Assembly: GCA_002286715.1 (NCBI GenBank)
Contig: NSJX01000004.1
Location: forward strand, 136,253 to 200,252
Origin: Dentipellis sp. KUC8613
Lineage: Eukaryota; Basidiomycota; Agaricomycetes; Russulales; Hericiaceae
Direction of reading: 5' to 3'
Length of the DNA: 64,000 nt
In this document: positions 22,931 through 33,381 of the stretch, in pieces
Layout of the letters: every line of letters begins with the position of its first letter
Position numbering within the stretch: the first letter of the stretch is position 1
Position numbers and translations under genes: made by a program
Notes under the pieces: generated by a model
Databases searched by the model: none
Told to the model about the DNA's origin: nothing
Seen by the model: the letters and a program-made list of their open reading frames with translations, nothing else

Positions 22931-25179
22931 TCACTGTTCGTAGCTGGGCCCTTGCAGCGATGCCATCCATATTCTCGTTTTATACAACCTGTGGAAGAAT
23001 CAGCCACGAACCACGAGACACCGTCATCTAAAATTGAACGCACCGGAAGAGTTCTCGGACCAGTTCGCGGAAATCAATCCTCTTCTCAGCAATGAAATAG
23101 AACGTTAATTTACGTCGATCCCTGCGCCAGCAGTCCGTCAGCAAACGGCAATGACCCCAGTCACAAGCAGCACCCACCATTGATACTCAGCATCGATGAC
23201 CTCCATCGGGAGCTTCTTCTGACGGACCTTCGTCTGGCACAACTGCAGCGCCTTGACCTCATCCTGAATCTTCGACACCAGCAACCTGCGCACGTGTCAG
23301 AAAAAGAAGCCTACCCATCGAACCACCACGACACTCACTGCGTATCCTGCGGCTGCGCCTTCCCATAAATCATCTTCGGATTAATCTCCTTCTTCGCCGC
23401 GCCCGCGCCCGCCGTGCCGCCCGGACTCGCCGGGCCATCGCCGTACCCCGCGCGCGCCTGCTGCTGCTTCTGGAACTCCTCCACCTCCGCGAGCGTGATC
23501 GTGTCATTCACGACCTTGCCGAGGTCCTTCCCGCGGTCCGCCTCCACGATGACCAAGTCGCCGACGCGGATGTCGAGCGCGAGGTCCGTCGCGTAGAACA
23601 GGTCCGTGCGGCCCGCCTTGAACTCGACGATGAACAGCGGGCACGACGCGGGCACCGCGTGCAGCGGCACGCCGCGCCCGAGCTCGTTCACGTTCACGTT
23701 CTGCGGCGCGCCCGCCTCGGACGCGCGCCGGAACAGCGCCTGCGGCACGCCGCGCCCCGACGGCGAGATGGGCGACGCGAGCGCCGCGGGCGCGCGCCCG
23801 TACGGCGACGTCGAGAGCCCCTCCGCGTGCATGGGCACGTACTGGATGCCTTGCCCTGGGATGAACCGCGCGCTCAGCGTCGACGGGTGCTGCTGCTGTT
23901 GTTGCTGCTGCGACTGCGCGCCGCCGTGGTACTCCTGGTGCTGCATCGCGGGGCTGCCGCCGCCGGAGAGGCCGCTCTCGCTGGGCGAGCCGACGCCCTG
24001 CCGTGAGGAGAAGCTGCCGCCGGGGATGGACAGGTTGAGGGGCTGGTACGGCGAGAGGCGCTCCGAGGCCGGGGGGCTACGGGAGTGCGGCGCATAGATG
24101 GGGAGCGACGAGGGCTGGCTGGGCGGCATATTGGACGACGTGGGGCCGGGGCCGTTGAGACTGAGCAGCCCGAGGTCACTTGCGAGGTCCTCGTCCGTCA
24201 GCATCAGGCCGCCGCGGCCATATGACGATTGTGGGAAGACGGCAGGTCGCGTGGGCTCGTCTGAGCTGTCCAGCCCGGGCGCGTTGAAGCCGACAATCCC
24301 GCGGCGGGGCTGCACGACGCTGACGCTGTGGCGGCGGCTGGTGGTGCCGCTGCCGCCGCCGCCGTTTTCGTCACGCGGCGGGTTCATGCCCGCCCAGAGC
24401 TCGCGGAATGCGGAGCCGTCGTCGAGCAGGATCTGGCCGACGTCGCGGACGAAGGGGCTCATGTTGGACGCATCGACCTGCGAGTGGCTGCTGCGGGAGG
24501 AAAAGCCGTTGCCGACAGGAATGCCGGTCGGCGAGGAAGAGAAATTATTGGACTGCGATCTACCCGATGCACCAAGGGAACCGTACCGGCTGCTGCCAGG
24601 TGGTTTGATCTCCCCGTACCGCGAGCCAGGTATGTTGAGCGGGTTCGAGCCAAAGCCGGGGTCGGCCCAGCCCGAGAGGCCCGCAGAGAGCGGGCTGCCT
24701 ATGGGCTGCGGGCGCGTCGTCGTCGCGAGCGACTGGGAGCGGCTGCGCGTGAGGTCGGCTGCGTAGCTGCGGCCGCGAACAGGCAAGGACGGGGGCACGA
24801 AGCGTTCGTCATACGTGTCGGAGAGGGCCTCGGACTCGTCGTCCTCAAACGTGGAGGCGAACGCGCGCGACTCGCGGAGGGACGAGAGGCTGCTCTGGAG
24901 AGTGGGTACAGTCGCAGAGAAGGACGAGCTGCGCGTCGGGATGGAGGGGAGGGCGCCGGTGAAGCGCTGGCCGGACCACGGGGACGTGCCGCGGCCGAGG
25001 CTGGGGGAGACGTTGGGCTGGGTGATGAAGGTCTGGTTGGAGGAGCGCGGGGGCTGGCTCGCAGCGCGCTCGCGTAGGGACTGGTGGCCGTTGGAGTCGG
25101 AGGACTGGGAGGCGACGAATCGATTCCTGCGATCCGCGTCATCCGGTTGCTGGAAAGCGTTCCCGTTTGAGTGGGACAT
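22931..25179 (-). CDS. PSP1 C-terminal-domain protein
   Basis: Four exons: 25179-23339, 23285-23178, 23121-23044, 22988-22931; 694 aa. The first ~480 residues are Ser/Pro/Gly-rich and disordered, with a poly-Gln run (SQQQQQQQHPS). The C-terminal PSP1 domain begins near CPLFIVEFKAGRTDLFYA and continues through GDLVIVEADRGKDLGKVV, QLCQTKVRQKKLPMEVIDAE, then YQWDRRKLTFYFIAEKRIDF, ending RELVRELFRLYKTRIWM. Yeast Psp1 was found as a high-copy suppressor of DNA polymerase alpha mutations; a link to mRNP granules and stress is discussed, and the bacterial relative YaaT acts with RNase Y. An in-frame stretch upstream of the chosen ATG (LATVQNLQHLRNLGTPASA) also reads like protein and has no stop back to about 25264, so a 5' exon may be missing. 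Confidence 0.88.
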
Positions 25180-26210
25180 CGCAGAGGCGGGGGTGCCGAG
25201 ATTGCGGAGGTGCTGGAGATTCTGTACGGTCGCCAGCTTTGCTTCGGGGCGTGCGGGTGACAGGAATTATGCACGGGCGCGTGTCGAGCGGGGGAGGGCG
25301 ATGCGGATCTTCCTCGGGTGGAGGTTTTGTAGAAATGGGAGAATACAGTCTGTTAGAGGGGGGTGAGGATGCAGAGGGCAGGAAGACAGCAAGCGACCGA
25401 CATTAGAGATCGTTCGGCGAATCGGCGAGCACCAAAGTAGTAAAGTCGTGTGGGCCTTCGGGGGAGAAGAGAGCCTGAATGTCGGCGTATAGAACGGACT
25501 GCTCTAGGCTGCAGAAAGCAATAAGAGAGAAGTAGATGTCTAACAGATGCAGCTAGAGGAATACAGGGGATCGTCTATGTGGAAGGAGAGAGAGGGAGGA
25601 GGAGGAGGAGGAGGAGAGCGTGTGCAGGCGAGCTCGAGCATGGGACCAGGGGCGCCTCCGCCTGTCCACCTGATCGTGCCTCCCTCTCGGCTCACCCCTC
25701 CTTTCCCCTTTCCGCCCCGCCAGAGTCACATGTCATCCCCACCGACGCCCTCCCCGTCTACCCCACATCCACCGACCACTCACCGCGCCCGCATCACCCA
25801 TCCCAGATGCCACTAACAAGCCATGCTAACCCTCGGAAGCGTCTATGTGTATTCGCGTACAAAGCTGTTCTACATCAGCGGGCCTGACGTCACAATGCCG
25901 CCCCCTAAGCCAAGCGACTGTAACCCCCGCACGAGATCCGGCGTCCCCAACGCTCTCCTCCCCGCACTCACTCACATGTACACACACACACACACATACA
26001 TCCTGCGCACACAATCCAACTCAACCCAACTCGCACCGTTCGCACGCCCAGCGGCAGCAGCGCTCCCCATCCAGCAGTGCCAGCCCGACACCCGGGCGGC
26101 CCAGTCAACTGACCCCGCCGCCGCGAGCGACCCGCGTCCTCGGGCCCGCCGGCCACCGACGCGCAGAGTACACGTACGCAGCCCACCGCCTCCCAACCCC
26201 AACCGCGCGC
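25180..26210. other. Intergenic region between PSP1-domain gene and RGP1 3' end
   Basis: About 1.0 kb. The part next to 25180 is probably 5' UTR/promoter or an unmodelled first exon of the PSP1-domain gene. GGA repeats lie near 25590-25615 and a CA run near 25980-25997. No separate gene seen. Confidence 0.45.
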
Positions 26211-29200
26211 TCAGACGTCGAACACGACGTCCACAGCGCGGAACGCAGTGTTTCCCGGCCAGACCTTTACCGGCACCTCGCACTCGACCGTCTCGACCCG
26301 CACGGGCCGCCAGCCCTCCTCGCCCGCGCCGAGGTCGACCTCGCCCTCGCCGAGACTGCGCCCCTCCCCGTCCTCCTCGTCGTCCAGGTCGTCGCCGTCG
26401 TGGAACCCGCTCGCGGTCGGCGCGACGAACGTGCTCGTGAAGAATGTCGACCAGAACGACGTCGGCGCCGGCGCCTGCTCGGCTGCGGCGGGCTTGGGCT
26501 TGGGCTTGGGCTCCTCGGGGCGCTCGAGCGGCGCGATGCTCGGCGTCGGCACCCACGAGCTGCCCCACTCGCCCCGGATCCCGCTGCGCACGAGCTGCTT
26601 CAGCTTCCCGCCCGCCGCGGGCGGCGCCGCGACCGCGACGAGGAGGCACAGGCGCACTTTCCACTCGAGCCCGCCGAGCGGCGGCTCGCCCATCGTCAGC
26701 TGGAACGCAGGCGACGCGTCCGAGGGGATGTCGAGCGTGAACGTGGTGCGCAGGGAGGAGAGGACGAAGGACGAGTGGTACTCGGCGTGCACGCGGCGCA
26801 TGTGTCGCGCATCCGAGGCTGAGGATAGTGACGAAGGGAGAGACTCGTGCGCCTCGAGCATTGCTGAGAGCTGTGTGCGCCAGAATCAAAATCAAGTCAA
26901 TATTGGAGAAAAACACTGGCAGGTTTACCTTAAGTACCCGCGCCCTGCTAGATCGCTCATTGAGCTCTACCACGCCGAGCACCGTCTCCCCAAGCCTATA
27001 CGCAGACTTGGTGAACGTGAGCACCGCGACCTTGACGCCGTCCTTGTTGACATCGTAAGATATCTTCTTCGGCACGCGCGTCAGAATCTCCACCGCCTCG
27101 CGGCAGCCCTTCAGCGTGCCCTCGCCCTCCCGCTCCTGCTCGTCGCCCGCCGTGGGCGAGACGCCATTGATCTCGTCCTCGCGCAGCTGTTCGGCAGACG
27201 CAAGGAGGCGCGCAGCGTAGGCCCGTAAATCGCCTAGAGACCCTTTCGCCGTCTTTACCCCAGCTGGAGACAATGTTAAGATTTACCCCGGTACAGCACG
27301 GGGAATAAAATGCACTCACGCGAAGGCACGGCCGCCATCCCCCTCGAGCTCTTCACAGCCCCGCCCAACGCCTTGCTCAGATCCTCCGTCACCTTCGCCT
27401 GCGGGCGGTCCCTCAGCATCACCGTCGGCGCCAGCAAATTATACGGCATCTGCGGGACGTCCACTGTGCACACCCATAACCACATCAGCACGCACCCACA
27501 CACACACCTCACACAAAAATTGCACATGGAAGGTAAACGCACCGGCGACGTGGTTGTACACCCGGATCGGCACCTTCATGACCCTGCTGTTGCTGTTCGC
27601 CCCGCTCGGCGTCGCCGCGCCCGCGTTCGCGCCCGCGCGGCACGTCCCGACCGAGAGCTGGTACGAGAACTTGAGCGTGCGGCCCTTGTACGTCGGCGGG
27701 AGGTACGCGGGCAGGTCCACCGCGTACGTATCTGCAAACACCACAAACACCGAACCCAGTCATCAGCACCATTCTCCCTCATATAAAAATGCTCAAAAAC
27801 TCAAAAAGAAAATACGTATGTATGAACGGGGCAGACGAAAGAAACACCACTCACACGTCCGCGACTCGCCCGGTCCCAGCGTCAAATCCACCGCCAGCAT
27901 CGCCGGCGGCACCTCAAGCACGGGCAACGGCGTCTCGGGATCCCACTCCTCCTCCTGCACGCCCAGGCCCAGCCCCACGCCCGCACCCTGGCCCGCCTCA
28001 TACGAGCTCGACGCGGCAAAGAACGACGCGACATACGACGGCGAGCGCGCCTTGTGCCTGCGCGCGCCCGGCGCGGGCGAGCCGAGCAGGCCAAGCAGGC
28101 CCGCAGACAGCGACGCGCTGCGCGCGTGCCCGCGGGGCGCGTGCGGCTCCGCGCCGCCGTCGAGCGAGGACGTGATGTCCATGCTGCCGCCGCCGCGCGG
28201 GTAGCGGCGCGTGCGGAGCGCGGCGAGCGCGGGGCTGCGGGCTGCCGCGGGCGGCGGGGCGAGCGCGAGCGTGCCGGTGAGCTGGACGTACGCGTAGAGC
28301 ACGAGCTCGGTGAGCGGCGGGGGGAAGGTCGAGGAGAACGCGCTGCGCGGCGGGTGGGGCGGGGGCGCGGCGGTCGTGCCTGGGGGCGGGCCGTGCCCGA
28401 GGCCGAGCTGCGAGGGGTGTCGTGGGGCGGTCGTGGTGGGGGTGATCGATGGGGGCGCGGGGCGTGGGGGGTACGAGTGCGTGAGCGGGGCGGACTTGGG
28501 GGGCACGGGCGGCGCGAAGGGCGCCGGGGTCGGTGCGGGGGAGGGGAAGTTGGGTGTGGGCGGGATGGGCGAGGACGCGCTCTCGGCGATGGGGTCGAGC
28601 GAGATCGCGAAGGTGGACGCGGACGCGCTTTGCGGTATTGGCGGGTTCGCGGTGCTGGTGCTGGGGCCCGCGGCCGTGCGGTCGGGAGGCGCAGCGTCGA
28701 GCACGGACGGCTTGCGGGCGTGGGGATGGTTCGGGGGTAAATTTGGCGTGCGAGCCAGGGGGGACGAGATGCGTGGCGAGGAGGGCGCTTGTGTTCTGTC
28801 AGTACGCTCTACTGTACGAAGACAAGGACAGGTGCAGACGCACTGAGGATGCGGCCGTCGTCTGCGCGCTGCACGGCGCTGAGCACGCGGCTCTTCGCCT
28901 CCTCGCGCAGCTCCTCGGCGAGGTCGTGCGGCGACAGGACGTGCACGGAGAGCGACTTGGCTGTGAGCCGCCGCTTGCCATCCTTCGTCACCTCCGGGAG
29001 CACGTCGGCGCCCTTGGGCGAGGCCGTGCGCCCGCGCCCGACGAGTCCCCGGCGCACGGGCACGTCCTTGGGCGTGCTGGACTTCTGCACGGACGTGGAC
29101 GCTGCGCGCAGGAGGCCGGGCGACGTGGGCGGGCGGGCGAGGGGTGCGGAGCTGACGGAGTGCGCGCTGCGTTTGTGTGTGTGCTGTGGGGGCGCGCGTT

Positions 29201-29351
29201 GGGAAGAAAGAGATTCGGGGGAGCGAATGTTCGTGATTGTTATGGATACAGAGAGCGGTTCGCCCGCGAAAAAGGAGGCTTGGGAGGGCGTGACCACGAC
29301 GCGCAGGGCGGTGTCTATGTCGGCCTGCGAGGAGGGGCCTGCTGCGGACAT
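26211..29351 (-). CDS. RGP1: Rgp1, subunit of the Ric1-Rgp1 guanine-nucleotide exchange factor
   Basis: Six exons: 29351-28844, 28787-27855, 27731-27543, 27463-27320, 27263-26929, 26870-26211; 922 aa. An arrestin-fold start (LRVVVTPSQASFFAGEPLSV) is typical of Rgp1, followed by a long disordered insert rich in Ser/Pro. The conserved core returns in YTYAVDLPAYLPPTYKGRTL, KFSYQLSVGT, KISYDVNKDGVKVAVLTFTK, SAYRLGETVLGVVELNE and LSAMLEAHESLPSS. Rgp1 with Ric1 activates the Golgi Rab Ypt6/Rab6 for retrograde endosome-to-Golgi traffic. A WSTFFTSTFVAP segment and an acidic loop precede the C-terminus. Intron 1 could use two acceptors; AAG at 28788-28790 was chosen because it keeps phase and lies at a proper distance from a CTGAC branch site. 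Divergent from CSN7. Confidence 0.92.
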
Positions 29352-29921
29352 TTTGGCTGGGGTATCGGTAGAATGCGAGAGATCGTGACGACGGGGGCGG
29401 GAGCTGAAGACAGAGGTGGTTACAGTGAAACTGGAGCGTGAAACGTGGACTCTGGCGCGGGTGCGACGCTGGTAAGGCGGACCCGAGAGGCGTGGGGAGG
29501 ACCGGGGCGGGCGTTATTCAGAGGTTGCCGGCGAGGGAAGGGAAGGACATGCTCAGCAAGCAATTGCGGGCGGACGTACGTGGCGGACGAGCACAATGTC
29601 TGTTCCTGCCTCCGAGGGAGAACGTCGGCTAATCAGGCCTCGCCGTGCCCCGTGCTCACACTCTCCTGAGAACCGCGCTGATATGTAGCATCCTTCACGG
29701 CGTCGACACGAGTCCTGCATCCATTTTATATGAACTATTGACACGAGGCATACGTGTAAGTAAGTCACAACCGAGTCGCTCGGTTGCGTACCAAAAGTCT
29801 AAACAAACGGCTGCATGTGGCGCCCAATTTCAAATACCATGCTGCTCCCCGCGCGTCTGTCCCTTTCAGCGCTCAGCTCAGCCAGTCTCACTCAACACAT
29901 CGCTCGTCCATCTCGCGCACC
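29352..29921. other. Bidirectional promoter region RGP1-CSN7
   Basis: 570 bp between the divergent start codons. No extra coding signal. The plus-strand gene is preceded by a CT-rich leader. Confidence 0.5.
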
Positions 29922-31082
29922 ATGGACCTCGGCACACATCTCGCATCCAAGCTCGAGCCGTTTGTGCTCATGTCCAAGTCGGCCAAGGGCGCCGCAGCCG
30001 CTAAACTTGTGCAGGACGCCACATCCGCGCACGGTGTGTACGTCTTTGGCGAATTGCTCGAGCTGCCAAATATCCAGGAGGTACGTCTCAGGTCGGAATA
30101 AGCCACGATACCTCAGGACGATACCAATGCGTGTGCATCAGCTTTCGAAGAGCGAGCAGCACCAACAATACTATTCCTTGCTGCAGCTATTCGCATATCG
30201 CACATACCAAGATTACCTCCGTGAGCCGCTCGTTCGTCCGTGACCCGATGGTCATCTTGACTAGGTACCGTAGAGCACCGGGATGCACTACCACAACTAT
30301 CGCCCACACAAATCACGAAACTGAAGCACCTCTCGCTCGTATCCTTCGCCATGGAACGCCGGGTACGTCACCCCTCACATCTCCAACCCTCTTTCCCCCT
30401 TTGAAACAAGATCGCATCCGCGCCCCAGATACTGCCCTACTCCGACCTCCTGCAAGCACTCCAAATATCGACGATCCGTGAGCTCGAAGACCTCATCATC
30501 GACGCGATATACCTCGATATCCTCCGCGGCAAGCTCGACCAGAAGGAGCAGCAATTCGAGGTCGAGTACACGATGGGCCGGGACCTCGAGCCGGATAAGA
30601 TCGGTGCAGTCCTGCGATCCCTCGAAGACTGGTGCGTGCACCCTCCTTCATCCCTCACCTTCACTCTACTCACGCTGCACACTTCCACAGGTCAGAGACG
30701 ACCGGCTCGGTCCTCACCACGCTCGACAACAAGCTCTCATCGCTCTCCTCGCAGACCGTGGCGCTCGCGCTCGCCGAGGAGGACCACAAGCGCATCCTCA
30801 CGACGAACCTGAAGGAGATCCTCGAGAAGCAGAAGGAGAACAAGGCCGCGGGGAAGCGCGGCATGGCCGGCGGGTCCGCGTACCGCAAGGACCGCGACGA
30901 CGACAGCATGGACGTCGACGATCCTGCCGAGTCGAGCAAAGGCAAGAACCGGAAGTGCGTCTTCCCCCCCCCCCCCCCCCCCCCTTTTGATCCCCGTTTC
31001 CCCCGCGCGGCGGCTGATGCGCTTCAGGGCATCGCAGGAGATCGCATCAAAGCCGCGCAGCAGCAAACGCAACAGGTTCTAA
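29922..31082 (+). CDS. CSN7: COP9 signalosome subunit 7 (PCI domain)
   Basis: Six exons: 29922-30080, 30142-30220, 30265-30362, 30429-30631, 30691-30954, 31028-31082; 285 aa. Helical repeats start with LEPFVLMSKSAKGAAAAKLV, GVYVFGELLELPNIQELSK and YYSLLQLFAYRTYQDYLR. The PCI winged-helix follows: TKLKHLSLVSFAMERR, LPYSDLLQALQISTIRELED, LIIDAIYLDILRGKLDQKEQ. The C-terminal helix (LALAEEDHKRILTTNLKEIL) and a basic tail (ASKPRSSKRNRF) fit Csn7. The COP9 signalosome removes NEDD8 from cullins, so it regulates ubiquitin ligases such as the F-box-based ones nearby. Intron 5 contains a 21-C homopolymer. All splice phases check. Confidence 0.95.
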
Positions 31083-31454
31083 GCGGTAGCTGGCAGTTTC
31101 TACGCCTCGTTGAATCGAAGGACCAGCGAGGCGATCTGGTATCCCCGTCCTTTCTTTGTAACCACGCCACACAGTATGGCATCAGCGTTTGTACTACACC
31201 CCCTCACGACCTTCCCGTCCGTCCTATCGCAATGCTTTCACAAATCTGTATATTACACCTGTCGTTCTCGTTCTAGTATCCGTACCCCGGACGCATCCCA
31301 ATGTCCATGACATGAATCATCGACAAACACGGATTTGCAATGCAACACCGTGGAAACAAGTTGGCCTGGCTAGCTTGCAACACGGGCCGGCGGAAGCATG
31401 AGCTGGTAATGAGTGGTCCGGAAGCCAAAAAAACGATGCAAAGTGGGAACATTA
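31083..31454. other. CSN7 3' flank
   Basis: 372 bp holding the 3' UTR of CSN7 and the flank of the tRNA gene. No gene seen. Confidence 0.4.
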
Positions 31455-31564
31455 GCCCACCGCGAGGGTCGAACTCGCAGCCTTCAGATTCCGGTACCAT
31501 TGGATTCAGGAATGAACCCGCCTGTGTAAGAGTCTGACGCTCTATCCGATTGAGCTAGGCGGGC
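31455..31564 (-). tRNA. tRNA-Lys (CTT) with 37-nt intron, copy 3 (inverted)
   Basis: Same mature sequence as the two copies near 21.3-21.7 kb but on the opposite strand, including the GCCCGCC/GGTGGGC acceptor stem. Anticodon CTT lies at 31530-31528 and the intron at about 31526-31490. The intron sequence differs from the other two but keeps a ggcgggttcatt core. Confidence 0.93.
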
Positions 31565-31906
31565 CACGAGAAGCGGGGCCATCATGGCGGCTGCGATCCG
31601 GCAACCTTGAAGCTTCGCGAGGACTCGGTTGTGAGTCGGGCGAAGGACCAAAGGGATATAGAGTGCAACAGCAAGAGTTGCAAGTCACCCGCATGGATGT
31701 CCCCTTCAACTTGAGTCAAGGCCGATCGTCATACTCGACATTTAATGGCAATTGTGTTGCAACCATACATACCGGGGCAGGAGCAAGAAGATACTTCTAC
31801 AACAGTCTCCCAAAGAGAAAACATACACACGTGCTGTAAGCCAAGTATCAATAACCCAAGATGCTCACAGTACGGCATTCACACTTACACGCCATGCTGA
31901 GCCCCT
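31565..31906. other. Spacer between tRNA-Lys and F-box-like pseudogene
   Basis: 342 bp. No coding or structural signal recognised beyond the upstream flank of the minus-strand tRNA. Confidence 0.4.
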
Positions 31907-33381
31907 TCAATTATTCACATAATCCGCATAGAGGCCGGGGTCTGTCTTCGAAGGGTGCAGGGAATATTTGATCTGGTCAAGAATGGTCGAAGGACCTGCA
32001 CCGGGAGAGCAAAATCGTGTGTAGTGTGCAGGATTTTCCCCAGCCACGCCATATGAAAAGTGCTGCAGCGAGGGCACGGCCTGGAACCAGCGCGCTGCGG
32101 TGCCGAGGTTGTGGTGAAGCATGAAAGAGATGTGATAACCGAGAGAAGCGACGACAGACGTGATTGACAGGTACTTCAGGTTGGTTGGCCAACGGACGGG
32201 TTTCAACGGAGTGGCGAACACCTTCCGCAGTGTGTTCATGATCAGCACGGGTCATAACGCCAATGCAGCATGCGAATGCAAGAGGACTCACGAAGTTACT
32301 CAAAGCCACGTCCACCATTTCGTCACCATGCACGTCGATCTCTAGCACTTGAAGCGCGGGCGCAGAAGAGACAAGGCGGGCAAAGAAGCGCTGTATCCCA
32401 ATGTCCCGTGGACCATTTGACTGCAAGAAGGCATGCACATACAACCGTCGCAGCGGGAGACGCGCCAGCACGTCCGTAAACTGCTGAATATGCGACTGCG
32501 GGAGTGCATGAAGCACCAAATGGCGCAAGCTCGACAGATCGGAGTCGCCCAACGCGAGCACCAGATCGATGTAACACTCCAGGACCTCCAGGTCTCGCCA
32601 GACGGGCTTTCCAACGACCCCCGCGGTGTCCAGGTGACGGTCCTTGCTCACAGCCAGGTGCTTGAGCTGGGCGAAACGATCGGCCAGGTAGCTGATGTCG
32701 ACGTCCATGTTGGTCACGAGCAACGTATGCAGCTTCACGCACGGAGAAAATATCGCGCCAGCATCGGCTTTGAGAGCCCAGCGTGCGGCTTCTCGTGCTG
32801 GAGAGGGTTCCGCTTCCAGACAGAGCTCGGTGAGGGTCCCAGACGAGTTCTCTATGATCTGAGACAGATGGTCTAGTCTCAGGTTTTCATGAGGGTATGA
32901 AAGTGAGCGCGAGGGATGACAATCCGCTAATAGAGCGAAGGAAATGCAACCCGTTAGGGTCGACTCCCGCCAGGTTGAGGCTGGTCAGCGGGATAGTATT
33001 TCCAGCCACGAGCAAGGCGATGCGTGGAGAGCCTGTGACACCGGTTAGGGCCTGGGTGGATCCTTGCACAACGAATGTCTGCAGGTTGCTCGCGCGCTCG
33101 AGCACGTCGCAAAAGAACCCCAGATGCTGGGACAGCCGTGGGCTTTGGTGGACGCGTATTGTCATTGTGTGCATCGAGGACGCCAGGTTGTGCGCGAGCA
33201 CGAAGTGGCAGAAATGCATCAGCTTGCCAAGCTGCATGATAGACACGTTATGCACGAGTCGAGGGCGGATGGTTGCGCAGGCTTCTCTGCATACACGCGC
33301 GACAGTGAGCAGGGCTCTCTTGTCCAACAGATCGAGAACAAGCGCGGTGCAGTCCCCGTTGAGCGCGGCCAACGTGAACAT
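31907..33381 (-). pseudogene. F-box-like/LRR paralogue broken by a single-base frameshift
   Basis: Exons 33381-32292 and 32221-31907. The N-terminus MFTLAALNGDCTALVLDLLD is a clear copy of the next gene upstream (35.3-36.8 kb): both share RPRLVHNVSI/RPRLVRNVSI, QLGKLMHFCHFV and QGSTQAL/HGSTQAL. After FIPS a single extra base at 32889 makes TGA. Skipping that one base restores the reading frame to the end: ENLRLDHLSQIIENSSGTLT aligns with the paralogue's WNPGLEQLTKIIQNSSDTLT. The total exon length becomes a multiple of three only if the base is ignored. As it stands the product would be 164 residues with the F-box-like start and few repeats. Either a recent pseudogene or an assembly/sequencing error. 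F-box proteins link substrates to SCF ubiquitin ligases; this copy probably cannot. Confidence 0.8.

Noticed and set aside
23606..25077. Plus-strand frames of up to 249 codons
   Set aside because: Antisense to the PSP1-domain first exon; no family features.
25823..27228. Long plus-strand open frames of 200-330 codons
   Set aside because: Antisense to the conserved RGP1 exons; composition is Arg/Pro-rich shadow.
28054..29441. Several plus-strand frames of 180-300 codons
   Set aside because: Antisense to the disordered RGP1 exon 2 and exon 1; Gly/Arg-rich shadow.
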